NCBI GenBank assembly: GCA_021234155.1 | Contig: JAJEKV010000334.1 | Span: 188,001-252,000 of the forward strand | Direction: 5' to 3' | DNA length: 64,000 bases | Origin: Isoetes taiwanensis | Lineage: Eukaryota > Streptophyta > Lycopodiopsida > Isoetales > Isoetaceae | Part shown: positions 45,770-58,980 of the stretch, in pieces | Numbering within the stretch: the first letter of the stretch is position 1 | Layout: each line of letters starts with the position of its first letter | Translations under genes and position numbers: made by a program | Notes under the pieces: generated by a model | What the model saw: the letters and a program-made list of their open reading frames with translations, nothing else | The model's database searches: none | Told to the model about the DNA's origin: nothing

Positions 45770-47450
45770 GAAAACATGGGAAGTGGGAGAACAATTTGTC
45801 CATTGGTTCAATTAACTCCTTACCAAGCAAATTGGACAATTAAAGTAAAAGTAATGTGGAAAGGACCTTTACGAGAGTTTGAGAACAGGTGAAGACCAGG
45901 CAAGGGGAAATTGTTTAATGTGGAGCTAAGAGACAAGGATGTATGCAAATTTGAATTGATTGGATTCTTTCTTCCCTTGCTTTATGAATATTTAAAAGTC
46001 ATCTTAATATATCACGAGGGGAGCAAAAATTCAAGCAACAATGTTTGTGAGGCGGTGACAAATTCTACAATAGACTTGAGTTGATGAAGGTAGGTTATAG
46101 GTTGATGCATAAATTGGGGATTATGTCATGAATAGAGGTAGTCGTTGAAGTTCTTTGTGGACATGTAGGTGTATTACATCTCTAAAGGAGTTGTTCGGCC
46201 TGCGAACAAGCGATATACAACCGTAAACCATGACTATCAGATAACGCTTGATGCACAGTCAATAATTGAAGTTGCCCGTGATGGGGCTGCGGAGGTGGGA
46301 AACTCAATGGGAGTAAGTTTGCAAAAGTAGATGAATTGCACAAGTACCTTGATGGGAAAGTGGTCTTTGGTACATGAAATACTTTCCGATTTGTTTGTTA
46401 TGGTATTGAGATAGAATACATTGTATAATTTCTCACCTTGCGAGATGTCATTGGAATTGTTTGCTCGGTCCGTGTCGTAAACTGTTCGTAGGAAATATGA
46501 TAAGCAAGATGTTTTAAAACGTACCATCAGCCTCCTTGATGAAAGGTATTTTATGAATACAATACGGGCGTGTGGATATTTTCTAACAAAGGAAACATAT
46601 TCCAGTGGAAAAAGTGTAAATGTGAGCCTATGGGGAGATCTTCTTTGTGAATGAAGGAGAGAAGAATGCCGCCAAATGTTGTGTGACATCCCAATAGTAT
46701 CTTGACTCGTGTTTGAGCTAGCAAATTCGAGGTTCTACTAATACTATTGATTGAATTAAATTCTGATTGAAGCTGGCGATTAGATAGTGTCTTACTTGAG
46801 GTGTCTCTTTGTCAACAACAAATAAAACAATGATGGAATTAAATCCAAAACAATTGGCCTTGCCTTCGTACATGGTATGGGTTATTGACTTCCCTTTAAA
46901 TATTGTAGCATGCTAATTCAATCACACTAAAGGTATGAGCAAGAGGGACATAAGTGTACAACGGCGCCCGGCCCGGTACATTGCATGATCGTGCATTTGT
47001 ATCGGACATATTACAACCTTACGTTGGGGATGGGCGGGGTAGGTTGTTAGTATGAGGTATGTTGATTCCTTGCTTTTCGCGTCGCTTATTCTAAGCTGCT
47101 TCTTGTGAATATTGAGTACTTCAATGTTCCCACAAGCGTGCATAACGTTTATTGATCCAAACCAGCCAATGTGGTATGAGGCATGTCTAAGATGCGATAA
47201 GAAGGTAAAAGCGAGAAAAAATTTTAGTCTTGAGAAATGTGGGGTGACTCTTGAACCATTAAAGAGGTGAGAGAGCTCTAATTTACCAATTGGTTTGAAT
47301 GGATGTGTGATGTCATTGTTATGATCAGGTATATATTCCATGCAACGTTGGGAGATGCAACAGGAGAAATTGTAGTTACTATCTTCAATAATGAAGGACA
47401 ACAAATCTTAGGGCAGACTGCAGATGAGATGTCAAAAATCAGGGATAATG
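45770..47450 (+). pseudogene. RPA1-like (replication protein A large subunit) gene of the Helitron
   Basis: DNA-binding OB folds are recognisable in order. DBD-A: QLTPYQANWTIKVKVMWKG and GKLFNVELRDKD (45815-45945). The DBD-A/B junction: YYISKGVVRPANKRYTTVNH (about 46170), then DYQITLDAQSIIEVARDG. DBD-C: FIDPNQPMWYEACLRCDKKV (about 47150) and TLGDATGEIVVTIFNNEGQQ (about 47350). RPA1 binds single-stranded DNA; plant Helitrons often carry such a gene next to RepHel, probably to protect the displaced strand. Frames change several times, so this copy is broken. A 160-codon minus ORF (46922-47404) is its shadow. Confidence 0.85.
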
Positions 47451-48704
47451 TAAGATAAGATTGGGGTGAGATTCTGCTGATGATTTTGTGATAGAAATTA
47501 ACAGGTTATCGATTGCAGGAGAATAATCAACAAGAATATTATTCTCTCTTTATGGAGCACCTTTGGATTAGCAAAATATTTCGACTAAGCGTAGTTCAGA
47601 CAGAATACAATGGATTCAAGAGTCATGCGAGTTGTGGTTCGTGAAGTCACGGCCTATAGATTGGGAAGCTGAATCGAGGAGGTTGTCATAGACGGAATAA
47701 AGAGGTCTAAAATGAGATTGGGAGGAGAGTTTAATCCCGGTTCAGCTTGGAATCTCCGATTGGACAACGTATAGTTATCGTTTGCATAAAGGAGATGCGG
47801 CTTCTGGCGTGGTCGATCTAAGTAAGTAGTTAATTTGAAATTGATATTATGTCATCTATTAGAAACTTTGACTTTTTGTTGTGAAGTTGTCTTTGTGTTT
47901 GGGATTTTGTTCTCAAACTCTATGTGTTTTCTTTATGAAGTTGCTTCCATGGTACACAGTAGATTTTGGTTAATTAGTAATAGCGAGAGGTACTTATATG
48001 AAGTGATTTGGATGATAGTATTCGGTCTCGTATCCATGATTAAACTTACGCGTGAAACTTATTGCTAATATTTGTTCTTGAAATGATGTTTAACAAGTGA
48101 TAAATCTATTGATGGCATGACAACCGTAAATTTAGTGGTGGTATTTGTCAACGAAGAGTGATGTGTATGATAACGTGTTTGAGAAAAAGACTTGTAAATT
48201 ATAGGTTAGTTTTAGGCGACACATGTGCGAGATTCTTTGGTATGCTTGAATAGTGAAGAGAGGGCCAGAGAAGATTCATATGAAGGCGGGGATTACGAAT
48301 GACATAGTCATTTGGGGTCGATATAAGTTGGAGGTGGAGAATATATTCTTTGAAGGCAAAGTTGGCGCTCTATTATAGCGATGCTTTTGAGTTTACACGT
48401 TGAATATGAACCTCGGTACATGGACCATATTGAAGACGGAAATGCTCAAGCTCAGAAACAATTTTCGAGTTCTACGGTTGTACGAAGAGCTGGCGACGAG
48501 GCTTTGCAGTCGAAAGATGACGACATGGAACACTTAAATAAGTTACAAAATAGAAAGTAGTTACAATGTCATTCTTATCAGAAAAGAACAACGGAATTTG
48601 AACAGAAACTGACTGATTGACATTACAATAGTAAGAACGATCATGGTGCAATAAATGCAGAGTATGATGACAGGGTGATTCAAGATTCAGAAGCATTTGA
48701 TCCC
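47451..48704. other. Helitron 3' region, no domain recognised
   Basis: Polar coding-like fragments occur (for example, EPRYMDHIEDGNAQAQKQF near 48410) but no family is recognised. It ends where the terminal hairpin of X3 begins (48707). Confidence 0.45.
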
Positions 48705-49959
48705 ATCGATCCGAGCCATCGGATCGCCATTCTGGGAAGGGACGAGCGCCTATATTAGGCCTTTTCGTCTTCGGCCCGGTTATCGGCGTCTTCTCACAGC
48801 AGCTCTTCTTCTCCTCTCGTGGCTTTCTTCGTCCACGTTGCCCCTGTCCACGATGTTTTTCTCTTTATCCACGATGTTTTTCTCTTCATCGAATCTCTTG
48901 TTTGGTATCACTCTTTGGATCGCTTCTCGACCTCGTCGTCTGGTTTTTCTTCTGGCGAGTTTTCCTTAATCATCCTCTTAAAAGGTTTCAATATCATCGG
49001 GATTTGTTCAATTTTGTGCAATCTTGTTCTTCCTATGTTTTCTGTCTCGATCTTGCTAACCGTGTTGCTCTCACGCTGCGCATGTCTCTCTTTCTATTCG
49101 ATGCACTCATCTTTCCTGTAGCACTATTAGCATGCATGGTTCGGTGGCACGATTCTTGTAGGCGGCATATCGATCGTTGGAGTCCATTTTTTCCGATTCA
49201 CCGGGTATCGGGTTCCTTCTTTTCGGCTTGGCATGGCTTGCTGCGATCTTCGATCTGTGCGCGTGATGAGTTCGATGGTTGTATCCGATCCTTTATTTGG
49301 GAGTAGCCTACTTGATCTGTTTCGGGTTCTAAGTCTCATTGGTATCATCCTTTTTTTTCTTTTCATTATGGGTTTAATCTCTTCTATCATGCTCGATTCT
49401 CATTCTTCTCCTCTAATTGTTAGTTTGATCTCTTCCTTGTGGCCATCTCCCCGCTTCGATCTGCTCCAACCAACCCGCTTCTTCTTAGATTTGTTTTCTT
49501 TCTCGTAGCCTTCACCTTTGCATCTTCCTACAACGATGGGCTCGGACTATGCTTATCCATTTTTACTTCTGCGAGAAAGGGATTTTTCTTCAATTTAAAC
49601 CTCTGTTGTATTCTAAGCGGATGCCTCTTAATCATCTCGTTTTCTTCCGTAATGTTTTCGGATATGGGTTTTGATTTGCGAGATCATTCCACCTAAAGCT
49701 TCCTCAAGCTCTACAATTGCATACCTAGCCCATACCTAGAAGCTTGCAGATAGAACAAGCCGTAGAACGGCCTCTCACACTCCTATTCCAGCATTCCGCA
49801 GTCATCTGACCTTGCTTCTATATGATTCCTCGCCATCCCGACCTGTTCTGACCTTGCTTTGCCATTCCGGCCTTGTCCTCGCACAAACAGAGTCTCTTGT
49901 TAGGTTTATTTGTGTTTGTTTACAGTTCTTATTAAATCCTTGGTTTTTAATTTGTTACA

Positions 49960-50040
49960 CATCCACTAGTCTAGTTGGTTAAGGTTTAAATCCATTGTAG
50001 CAAAGACCCAAGTTCAAATCCGGCTTAGAACTCAACTTTT
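49960..50040 (+). mobile_element. tRNA-derived SINE-like unit (plus)
   Basis: A-box-like tagttggttaagg (49972-49984) and B-box-like agttcaaatccgg (50011-50023) have tRNA-like spacing. Flanking sequence does not fold into an intact tRNA, so I read it as a pol III-derived SINE head or tRNA relic. Confidence 0.45.
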
Positions 50041-50055
50041 CCTAATCTTTCTTTT

Positions 50056-50321
50056 TAAGCTTTATGATATTATAATGTTTCTCGCATGCATTTACTCCTT
50101 ATAGGGTTCCTTGTTTGTAGATAACGGTATTGAAACGTTCTCTTTTATTATGTTCTTGTTATTTTGATATAAATGGTTAAAAACCTTTCTTTTTAAGCTT
50201 TATGATATTATATTGTTTCTCGCATGCATGTAATCCTTATAGGGTTCCTTGTTTGTAGATAACGGTTATTGAAACGTTCTCTTTTATTATGTTCTTGTTA
50301 TTTTGATATAAATGGTTAAAA
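50056..50321 (+). repeat. Tandem duplication, 135-bp unit x2
   Basis: Two copies beginning aagctttatgatattata and ending ttttgatataaatggttaaa (50056-50180 and 50191-50321), nearly identical. Confidence 0.88.
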
Positions 50322-50639
50322 GACATGACTAACTGTGTTTTCCAGTATCTATGGTGGTCGCGATTGTTTATGGTGATCGCACTTGTTTAATTTATATTGT
50401 TTTCACCTCTCTGGCTCTGCGATTCCCTACCACATGCCTTTTCTTCTATCTCTACCAGACTTACTTTAGCCTCCTTTTAGCTTCCTTTTGCTTTTCGGCC
50501 AGCCACTTCTCGACCTATCTTTACCGGGTTATCTTATGCCCCCTTTACATATACCCTTAGAAAGCATTACGAGTCACATTTACATTATATTTTCCATCAT
50601 TTGGGTGGACCCTTCCCATGCTTGCTCCATATCGGTATG

Positions 50640-52165
50640 TCATCCCCGTATGTCCTGCTAGTTGTTAAAATATTGTTACTTGACTTGTGTATGCCATCTC
50701 AGTTATTTTCAATCTTGCTACATGCCTTGTGTTCCAAGTATTCCATATGTTGGGGGTTTTTTGCTTGGGGTCATGTCCATGCTTGTTGTTCACATATTTA
50801 CTATGGTAAGTTCCTTTATAGTATTCTTTTATGATTATTGATTTTTGATGGTTCTTATGAGAACTATAACGGGTTCTCTTCTTGTTTTCACAAAGCCATC
50901 AGTTTAATTGCCTCATTTATGCATCTAGAGTTGCCTTGACATTGCTAGGCGTAATGGGACCTAGTTTTGACGGTTTTCTCCTTCTTGCCTTTTGGTTCCT
51001 TTGCACTCGTCACCAGGATCCTTTCCTCCTCCATCCATTCCACCGGCCCGGAAATTTGTTTTAGTTTTTCAGTGCATTTCTTAGCTCATCCATTTCTTTG
51101 TGGTGGGCTTACTGCTTCCACTTGTTATATGGTCTATAAGCATGCCTTTAGTCCCCGATAGCCATGCTACTATTTAAATGGGTCTATGCTCTTCTCGTGC
51201 TGTTTTTCTCTTGTTTATGTTCTGGCTCATTTTTTGCCTCATTTTCGTCTTGTGGTCGTTTACTTGGGATGTTGACTTGTTTTCATAATTCTACGCTGCA
51301 GTCCCATGGTTTATTATCTTTTTATTGCCTATAGATTTGTGGCCACCATCTTCCGGGTTGCATTTGTCTTTTTTACATTGATGCATTCCATTTCCATGGT
51401 AGGTTGCAGTATGGCCTCAATTGCGTGTTATTTCTCCGACATGTATCTCTTTTGTATGTTATTTTTTATATTGTGGTTCCCATGTGATTATGTGGCATTC
51501 TTTTCTGCGTTTAGGATTTCCCCATGGTGGTTTGGGTTTTATCTTTTGCACTTGTGTTTGTATCTTATGTGTGATGCACTACACTCGGCTCAGGTGGTAT
51601 ACGTTATTCGGGTGGTAGTATCTTCTACATTCTAGGTTTCCCATAGTTGTTGGGTTTTATTTTTTGCACTTGTGGTTTATCTTATTTTTTTGATGCATAT
51701 GACTTCTTCAACAATTATGTCGGGTTATTAGGTTGATTTTCTTATTTATGTTCTGGCCCGCATTTTTACTTTAGTTTCTTTCTGTGGCCTATGTGTTGTT
51801 TATTTTATATGCTGCATTCTCATGGTTTCCTTCTTTTTATTGCCCCGAGATTTATTCACCATATTTGCCAGGTTGCACTTTGTCTTTTTATGTCAGTTGT
51901 TAAAATATTGTTACCTGATTTGTGTATGCCATCTTAGTTATTTTTAATATTGCTACATGGCTTGTGTTCCAAGTATTTCATATGTTGGGGTTTTTTTGCT
52001 TGGGGTCATGTCGATGCTTGTTGTTCACATATTTACTATGGTAAGTTCCTTTGTAGTATTCTTTCACGATTATTGATTTTTGATGGTTCTTATTTCCTCA
52101 TCATTTATGCATCTAGAGTTGCCTTGACATTGCTAGGCGTAATGGGACCTACTTTTTGACGGTTT
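50640..52165 (+). repeat. Dispersed duplication inside X3
   Basis: About 300 bp at 50645-50965 recur at about 51895-52160: gttgttaaaatattgttac, then gcttggggtcatgtc, ttgttcacatatttactatg and gcatctagagttgccttgac. Copy 2 lacks about 55 bp (about 50870-50910). Confidence 0.85.
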
Positions 52166-52874
52166 CTTGTCTTAGAATACGATCAATGGAAACATTTTTT
52201 GCATCATATGGTGGCTCCTTCATTTTGCTTAGATACATGCATTTTTTCTATGTGCTAAATGATTTTTATTGGTTCTTTATGGGCTATGGCTCCTCCGTTT
52301 TGCTTAGATACATGCATTTTCTACCAAGTCGTTTGGCGTTGTGTTCTTGCCATTGTTCTTTTCCATTTTCTATAGGGATTGGTTTTTATCATGGCCTTAG
52401 TATTACTCGATAGAAACGCCATTTGTATTTGTGCTATTTAGCTTTTTTATTGTGATGCCATTGTTCTTTTAGGTTTTTCGGCATGTTGCCATTTTGTATT
52501 TGGCACTTCCTTATACTCATTCAACCTTTCATATTCTTCTCTTTGCCATGTTTTTTGCACTTTGTCATCTTTTTGCATTTGCGAGCTCTTTTGCACCTAC
52601 ATATTCTAAACGAGGGCAAAACTTGGACTACGCCGGCCGTCGGATCTTTCAATCCTATGGCCTGGATCGTATGTTGGAGCTTCTTGACACCTCTCGCTTC
52701 GATTATGCTCAATTATGATTGGAGGCGCCTATGATTTTAAGATGTCGAATACAAGTTTGCCTAAGGTTTTGATGGTATATCGAGCCTCTATCCTGGGTTT
52801 GGCTTAAGTTTTTAGAATATGAAATCAAAAGATTGAGCCTCTATACGGTTTGGCTTAAGCTTTTAGAATATGAA

Positions 52875-52965
52875 ATATGGTTTGGATTTGAACCTCTACC
52901 AAAATAACTCAATGTCCTAATACGACTACTTTAACCAATCTAACCGGTGAGCTAATGTGACTATT
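52875..52965 (-). mobile_element. tRNA-derived SINE-like unit, copy 1 (minus)
   Basis: On the minus strand: ttagattggttaaag (A-box-like) and, 35 bp later, gaggttcaaatcc (B-box-like). Confidence 0.55.
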
Positions 52966-53359
52966 TTTATCTTAAATCTATGTTTTTTATAATAACCCAT
53001 TGAATTGTTTTAAGGATATGGTCTATGGTTTCAAGAATTATATCTATATCAAATCCCCTCGAACCCCTGTTATTTTGCTACATATTCTAAACGAGGTGCA
53101 CCTTGGACTACCACGGTCAGTCGGATCCGGCCAATCCTATGGCCCGTGACCGTATGTTGGAGCTTCTTGACACCTCCTCGTTTCGATTATGCTCAATTAT
53201 GATTGGAGCGCCTATGATTTTAAGATGTCGAATCACAAGTTTGCCTAAGGTTTTGATGGTATATCGAGCCTCTATATGGGGTTTGGCTTAAAGCTTTTAG
53301 AATATGAAATCTGACATCCCGAGCCTCTATAATGGTTTTGGCTTAAGCTTTTAGAATAT

Positions 53360-53450
53360 GAAATACGGGGGATTCGAACCTCTACCAAAATAACTCAATG
53401 TCCTAATCGACTACTTTTAACCAATCTAACTTGTGAGCTAATGTGACTAT
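53360..53450 (-). mobile_element. tRNA-derived SINE-like unit, copy 2 (minus)
   Basis: The same unit in the second 481-bp copy. Here the B box is near-consensus, gaggttcgaatccccc, with A box ttagattggttaaaag. Confidence 0.6.
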
Positions 53451-54014
53451 TTTTTATCTTAAATCTATGTTTTTTTTTATAATAACCCATTGAATTGTTT
53501 TAGGGATATGGTCTATGGTTTCAAGAATTATATCTATATCAAATCCGCCTGGAACCCCCTGTTATTTTGCTACATATTTATCCTTTGAAGCCTATTCACC
53601 TCGTTGGTTTTAACTTCATGTTGTATTTTCATATTGTATATTCTTTCCTTGATTTTTCAGTTATAGGGAGCTTCGTCCATTGTTTTGCCCTGCTCACTCG
53701 ATCATTTTTCGTATTCTGCTTTCTGTCGGTATATCATCTGATGTGATTTTGGGGATTATAGCATTGTTCATGTTGTTATTAAGGCGATCATGTTTTACAC
53801 TTTTTTCTAGCCGTTGGGCTCTTGTCTGTGGTTATTTTCTTGTTGCATTATGCTACCATTATACCTCATATTTGTTATTTAGCTATATTTGGACACAAAT
53901 TTCTGTTTATCATGTGTTTTCTTCCACCCGCTGGGTGATGCTTTTCTCCACCCCCTGGGTAATGCTATCCTCTCTTTTTTCATGAATCGTTGATTTTTTT
54001 TTTTTTTTCTCACG

Positions 54015-55640
<1,626 letters not shown>

Positions 55641-55827
55641 TTCGATCTTTATGTCTATGCATTTTTACATTCCTATGCGTAACTCTTTGCCTTATTATCT
55701 CAGTTACTTGTTATTCTTCCTTCTTATTTATCGTTATTGTTTATTCTTTTTGGGGATCCATGATGAAGGGTTCCTTTGTTGACTTATCTCCCTCTAGATA
55801 TTGGCCACAGGTTCGGAAGGAATAATA

Positions 55828-55882
55828 GCCACATTCACGGACTTCGGTCCATAGCCACATTCACGGACTTCGGTCCGTAATC
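55828..55882 (+). repeat. 27-bp tandem repeat x2
   Basis: The unit atagccacattcacggactt continuing cggtcc occurs twice in direct succession. Confidence 0.85.
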
Positions 55883-56648
55883 TGTGTTCAAATCGGTCAA
55901 CTATCCATGGACATACGTTCGTGATCTGCATTCATATCATATGTGCATTGTACGCATTAACGTGGTTTGTTTTTTTATCACATGCCGGGGCGCTTCCTTC
56001 GATTCATCATCGTGGCGGCGTCCTTTTCTTTTCATTGTTTTTGTTCTCTAATGTCCTTCCCTTTTTCAGGTCATTGAGCTGATGCCGTCCATAGCAGGCG
56101 CTTTCGGCTCTTCTTCTTCAACTTCGCTTTTTTCTCCACGGCTCGCTCGCTCTTTGGTTTCTGCCAGCAGCGAGCTTCCCTCTCACTTGAACGGACTCTT
56201 GACCCTAGTTCCCTTTCTCCCCTGCCACTCAAATGAGACCAACTTGCCCGTGCTCATACGATTTCTTTAGCTCGCTTGCCTTTGTTCGCATGCCCCGTCA
56301 CTCCCCTGGCGCCTCAGAACGACCCTCTTTTTTTTTTTTTTTCGCTCCTCTCCTTCCTCTCTATGTCCTTTTTATCCTGTCAGGTTGCTTGGGGTGGTGG
56401 CGGGGAGTATCTTCTTGCTTTTAAACCGTCCTGGCCCGATATGGTACTCATTACGCTTTCGTCGCGACGGACCTCGGACGCTGCCACTCGGGGGTTCCAC
56501 ATGATCTTCGCTCACCTCCTCTTCTTCTCCTCCGCTATGTGTTTCTCAGCGACCAACCCAACACCGGCCCGGTTTGGCATTTGGGGCTTATAGTTAAGGA
56601 AGTCCTTTGGTAGTCGGCGGTTTGTGTCTCTCGAGTCCTTCCCGGAAT

Positions 56649-57521
56649 CCCATCGATCGGCCATCGGATCGCCATTGCGAAGGAAGGGGCCGCTCTATAT
56701 TGGGCCTTTTTCGGTCTTGCCCCGGTTACAAGGCGTCTTCTCAAAATGACTCTTCTTCTCCTCTCGTGGCTTTCCCTTCCCTTCTGCCGCATAGAGCGCA
56801 TGAGTCTTTTTCATTTTGTATTTTGTTCGAGGGCTCTTTGTTTGTTTCTCCACTGTAGGTGTTGCTATTCTCATGTTTTTGTTTACATTGGCATCCATTG
56901 CGTTATTCTCCACTTGCGGATGATGCCGTTTTATTTCCACCTCGAGGGTGATGCATATTTTTACATAATGGTTCTCCACCGTTGGGTGCTACTTTTTCCA
57001 CCCTATCGGTGATGCTCTCTTTTTAAACATGTTCTTGTTTCATCTGTTTTCATTCATCATATCTTGGACCTTCTTGGTGCCGCTTGTTTTTCATGGCTAT
57101 GCTGTTTGTTTTTTCTAATCATTTACTTGTATTTTTTGGGAGTTTTTGTATTGCTTGCGTGATTTCAATCCGGGACACATTTGAGGTCTTCGCCATCTTC
57201 TGGGGTCCTGCTGGATTTGCGTTCGCCATCAACCCATCTCCTCCCATTTTTCAGGCAAAACATTTAAGGCTTTTGGCGACCATTTCTCATTAGGGTTTTC
57301 CTCGAAAACCCGAAAGGGCGGGGTTTTTTATCCCGATGAGAAGTTGTCGCCATTACCCTTCTATATTGTCTATGCACGTTTTCTGTTTGTGGGGTAGTTC
57401 GATATTGTTCCTATGGTCAGCTACCCCTCTCTATTCTTCAAAACATTGTATACTGCTGCTGTGATGAATGACAAGCCTATCTAGGCCGGTTTTGTGTCTC
57501 TCGCGAGTCCCTTCCCAGGAT
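56649..57521 (-). mobile_element. X-family element X4, head-to-tail with X3
   Basis: It begins with the hairpin-containing segment cccatcgatcggccatcgga (56649 on; stem degenerate), then ccattgcgaaggaagg, and ends gcgagtcccttcccaggat at 57521. The first 120 bp match the first 120 bp of X3 (for example, ggcgtcttctca...cttcttctcctctcgtggct). Near its other end is the conserved block gggttttcctcgaaaacccg followed by aaagggcggggtttttt, matching X1 (about 25085-25125) inverted. Confidence 0.7.
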
Positions 57522-58429
57522 TGTAGTAACAAAGTGAAAGGGGGAAAATGCTGGTAATAAAAGAAGTGTTATTAGAGCAATGTCTAACTTCAGAAGATAG
57601 AGCAAAGATAGCATTATCTAAGGCTATTCAATTAGATGAAGAATTTAGAAGCAATGCAGAACTTCTAAGGGAATGCCGGGTTAGTAGATTTGAAGCTCTC
57701 ACACATGCGACGTTCTCAATGTTTCATGCACGTCTTACCTTTGTTTTTGTATATGAGAAGGCGCAATTTCTTTAAATACAAATTCCATCTGAATTACTTG
57801 TGAAGAGTTTGTTTTTATTTTGCATTTTCGTGGCTATTGCAATCATCGTGGTTTGGTGGTAAGAGTGTTAAATATGTTGGATACAATTTCAAGCCGTGAT
57901 TCGTGGGAAACGCGGGGAAACTCTAAACAAGAAGGAAACTCTAAAAAAGATGCTAGTTATGATGGTGTATTCCCTTAGATTGAACTCACACTGAGTATAT
58001 GCTACAATAAAGATATTGTATGGATACAAGTTCTCGCCAGGGATTTGATGTAATATAGGATAGAAAAATATAGCGATCTCGTGCCTCTATGTGATTTCAC
58101 AACTTCAAACTGGTACATATTCTTTACATTTCATTAACTATTTGGCATATATTCTCAGCTTTTTATAATGGATATCCGGTTATTGTATCATAGTGAGCAA
58201 TGGGTCTATTGGGTATTCTATATGCATACACAAGTATTAGGATGCCAAAGACAAAGGGGGTTTGAAATGATATTTAGTTGTTTAACAAATCATTTAAACA
58301 TTTTAAACATTTAAACACATTATGATAGTTGCCTTTTTTGTATGGAATGATTTCATGATATGGGATCTTAGTTTTTGTTTTATGAATGTTTTCTACCTTA
58401 TGTTTGCGGTGGCATAAAGTTCGTGATAG
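57522..58429. other. Flank right of X4, possible Helitron continuation
   Basis: A plus ORF (57548-57775) reads LLEQCLTSEDRAKIALSKAI, polar and helical but unidentified. It may be the continuation of the Helitron interrupted at 48705; there is no proof. A tRNA-like A box (tggtggtaagag, about 57854) lacks a matching B box. Confidence 0.4.
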
Positions 58430-58860
58430 AGTTGCTGTGCAAAAGTCGGGTGATCATAGTCGTGAATGAAGTTATTTCCGCCAAGACCGCTTTGTGTGAA
58501 TTATTTGGTCGCCTTCAGCTATGGAATCTTGAGAATAATATCTCGCTTTCAAGACATCGATATGATCAAGAATGCTTTTCACGCAAGGTTGGTCTACAAA
58601 GAATGTCCGTTGAGTATAAGAATTTCGGCCTTCTCGATACATGTTGTTGTGCAAAACAAATCAAATGTCACAATGTCCGGGATCAAATCTCACCTACGGA
58701 CGACACCAATGTTACTAACTTTGGGTCCGAACATTTCCAACCGATTCATCTAACTTGTGAATAATAAATGCTATGCAAATCTCGGATGATTTAATAGAAG
58801 CGACTATTGTTGCACTTCTCCCCCGCATTTGGTACTATGAATGTAAACAAATAGACATGT
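58430..58860 (-). pseudogene. Second Helitron helicase fragment, inverted
   Basis: The minus strand corresponds to 44600-45060 of the large Helitron, with about 20% divergence by eye. Shared residues include KARYYSQDSIAEGDQIIHT (the other copy has EKRYYSQDSISESDQVIHT), and at DNA level cttctattaaatcatc.gagatttg and tgtgacatttgatttgtttt. Only part of the C-terminal helicase region remains, with no Walker A. A separate, older member of the same lineage. Confidence 0.85.
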
Positions 58861-58980
58861 TCGGTCAATTCTTATGTATTTATCCAGTCCATTCTCTAAG
58901 AAATGTTCGAGTTTCCCATACCAACAAGTCTATGAAACTAGTTAGAAAGCAGATTATCCGGCCTTTAGCTTTGTTGTGAT

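Larger units (their letters stand above)
37111..48704 (+). mobile_element. Large decayed Helitron (Rep/helicase plus RPA1-like gene)
   Basis: Coding landmarks from 41326 to about 47450 define a plant autonomous-type Helitron on the plus strand: a Rep/Helicase ORF followed by an RPA1-like ORF. The left boundary is tentative, put near the hairpin at 37116-37147 (gcatgagggg...cccctcatgc) that begins a leader also seen at about 62190. The right boundary is unclear because X3 starts at 48705; sequence after 57522 may continue it. The leader is expanded by several tandem duplications. All ORFs have frameshifts, so the copy is not autonomous now. Confidence 0.75.
52599..53570 (+). repeat. Tandem duplication, 481-bp unit x2
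   Basis: Copies start acatattctaaacgagg at 52599 and 53080 and match through ataacccattgaattgtttt. Each contains one SINE-like unit on the minus strand and doubled aagcttttagaatatgaaat segments. The differences are mostly small indels. Confidence 0.9.

Noticed and set aside
46922-47404. 160-codon minus-strand ORF
   Set aside because: Antisense to the RPA1-like DBD-C segment, whose motifs read on the plus strand.
48697-49696. Several hydrophobic plus-strand ORFs that look like membrane proteins
   Set aside because: T-rich sequence gives Phe/Leu/Ser-rich translations in all frames; no family motif and all lie inside element X3.
49960-50040. Functional tRNA gene
   Set aside because: A and B boxes are present, but no acceptor stem or anticodon arm could be formed by eye; kept as a SINE-like unit.
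57845-57905. tRNA-like A box near 57854
   Set aside because: No B box at the right distance and no cloverleaf.
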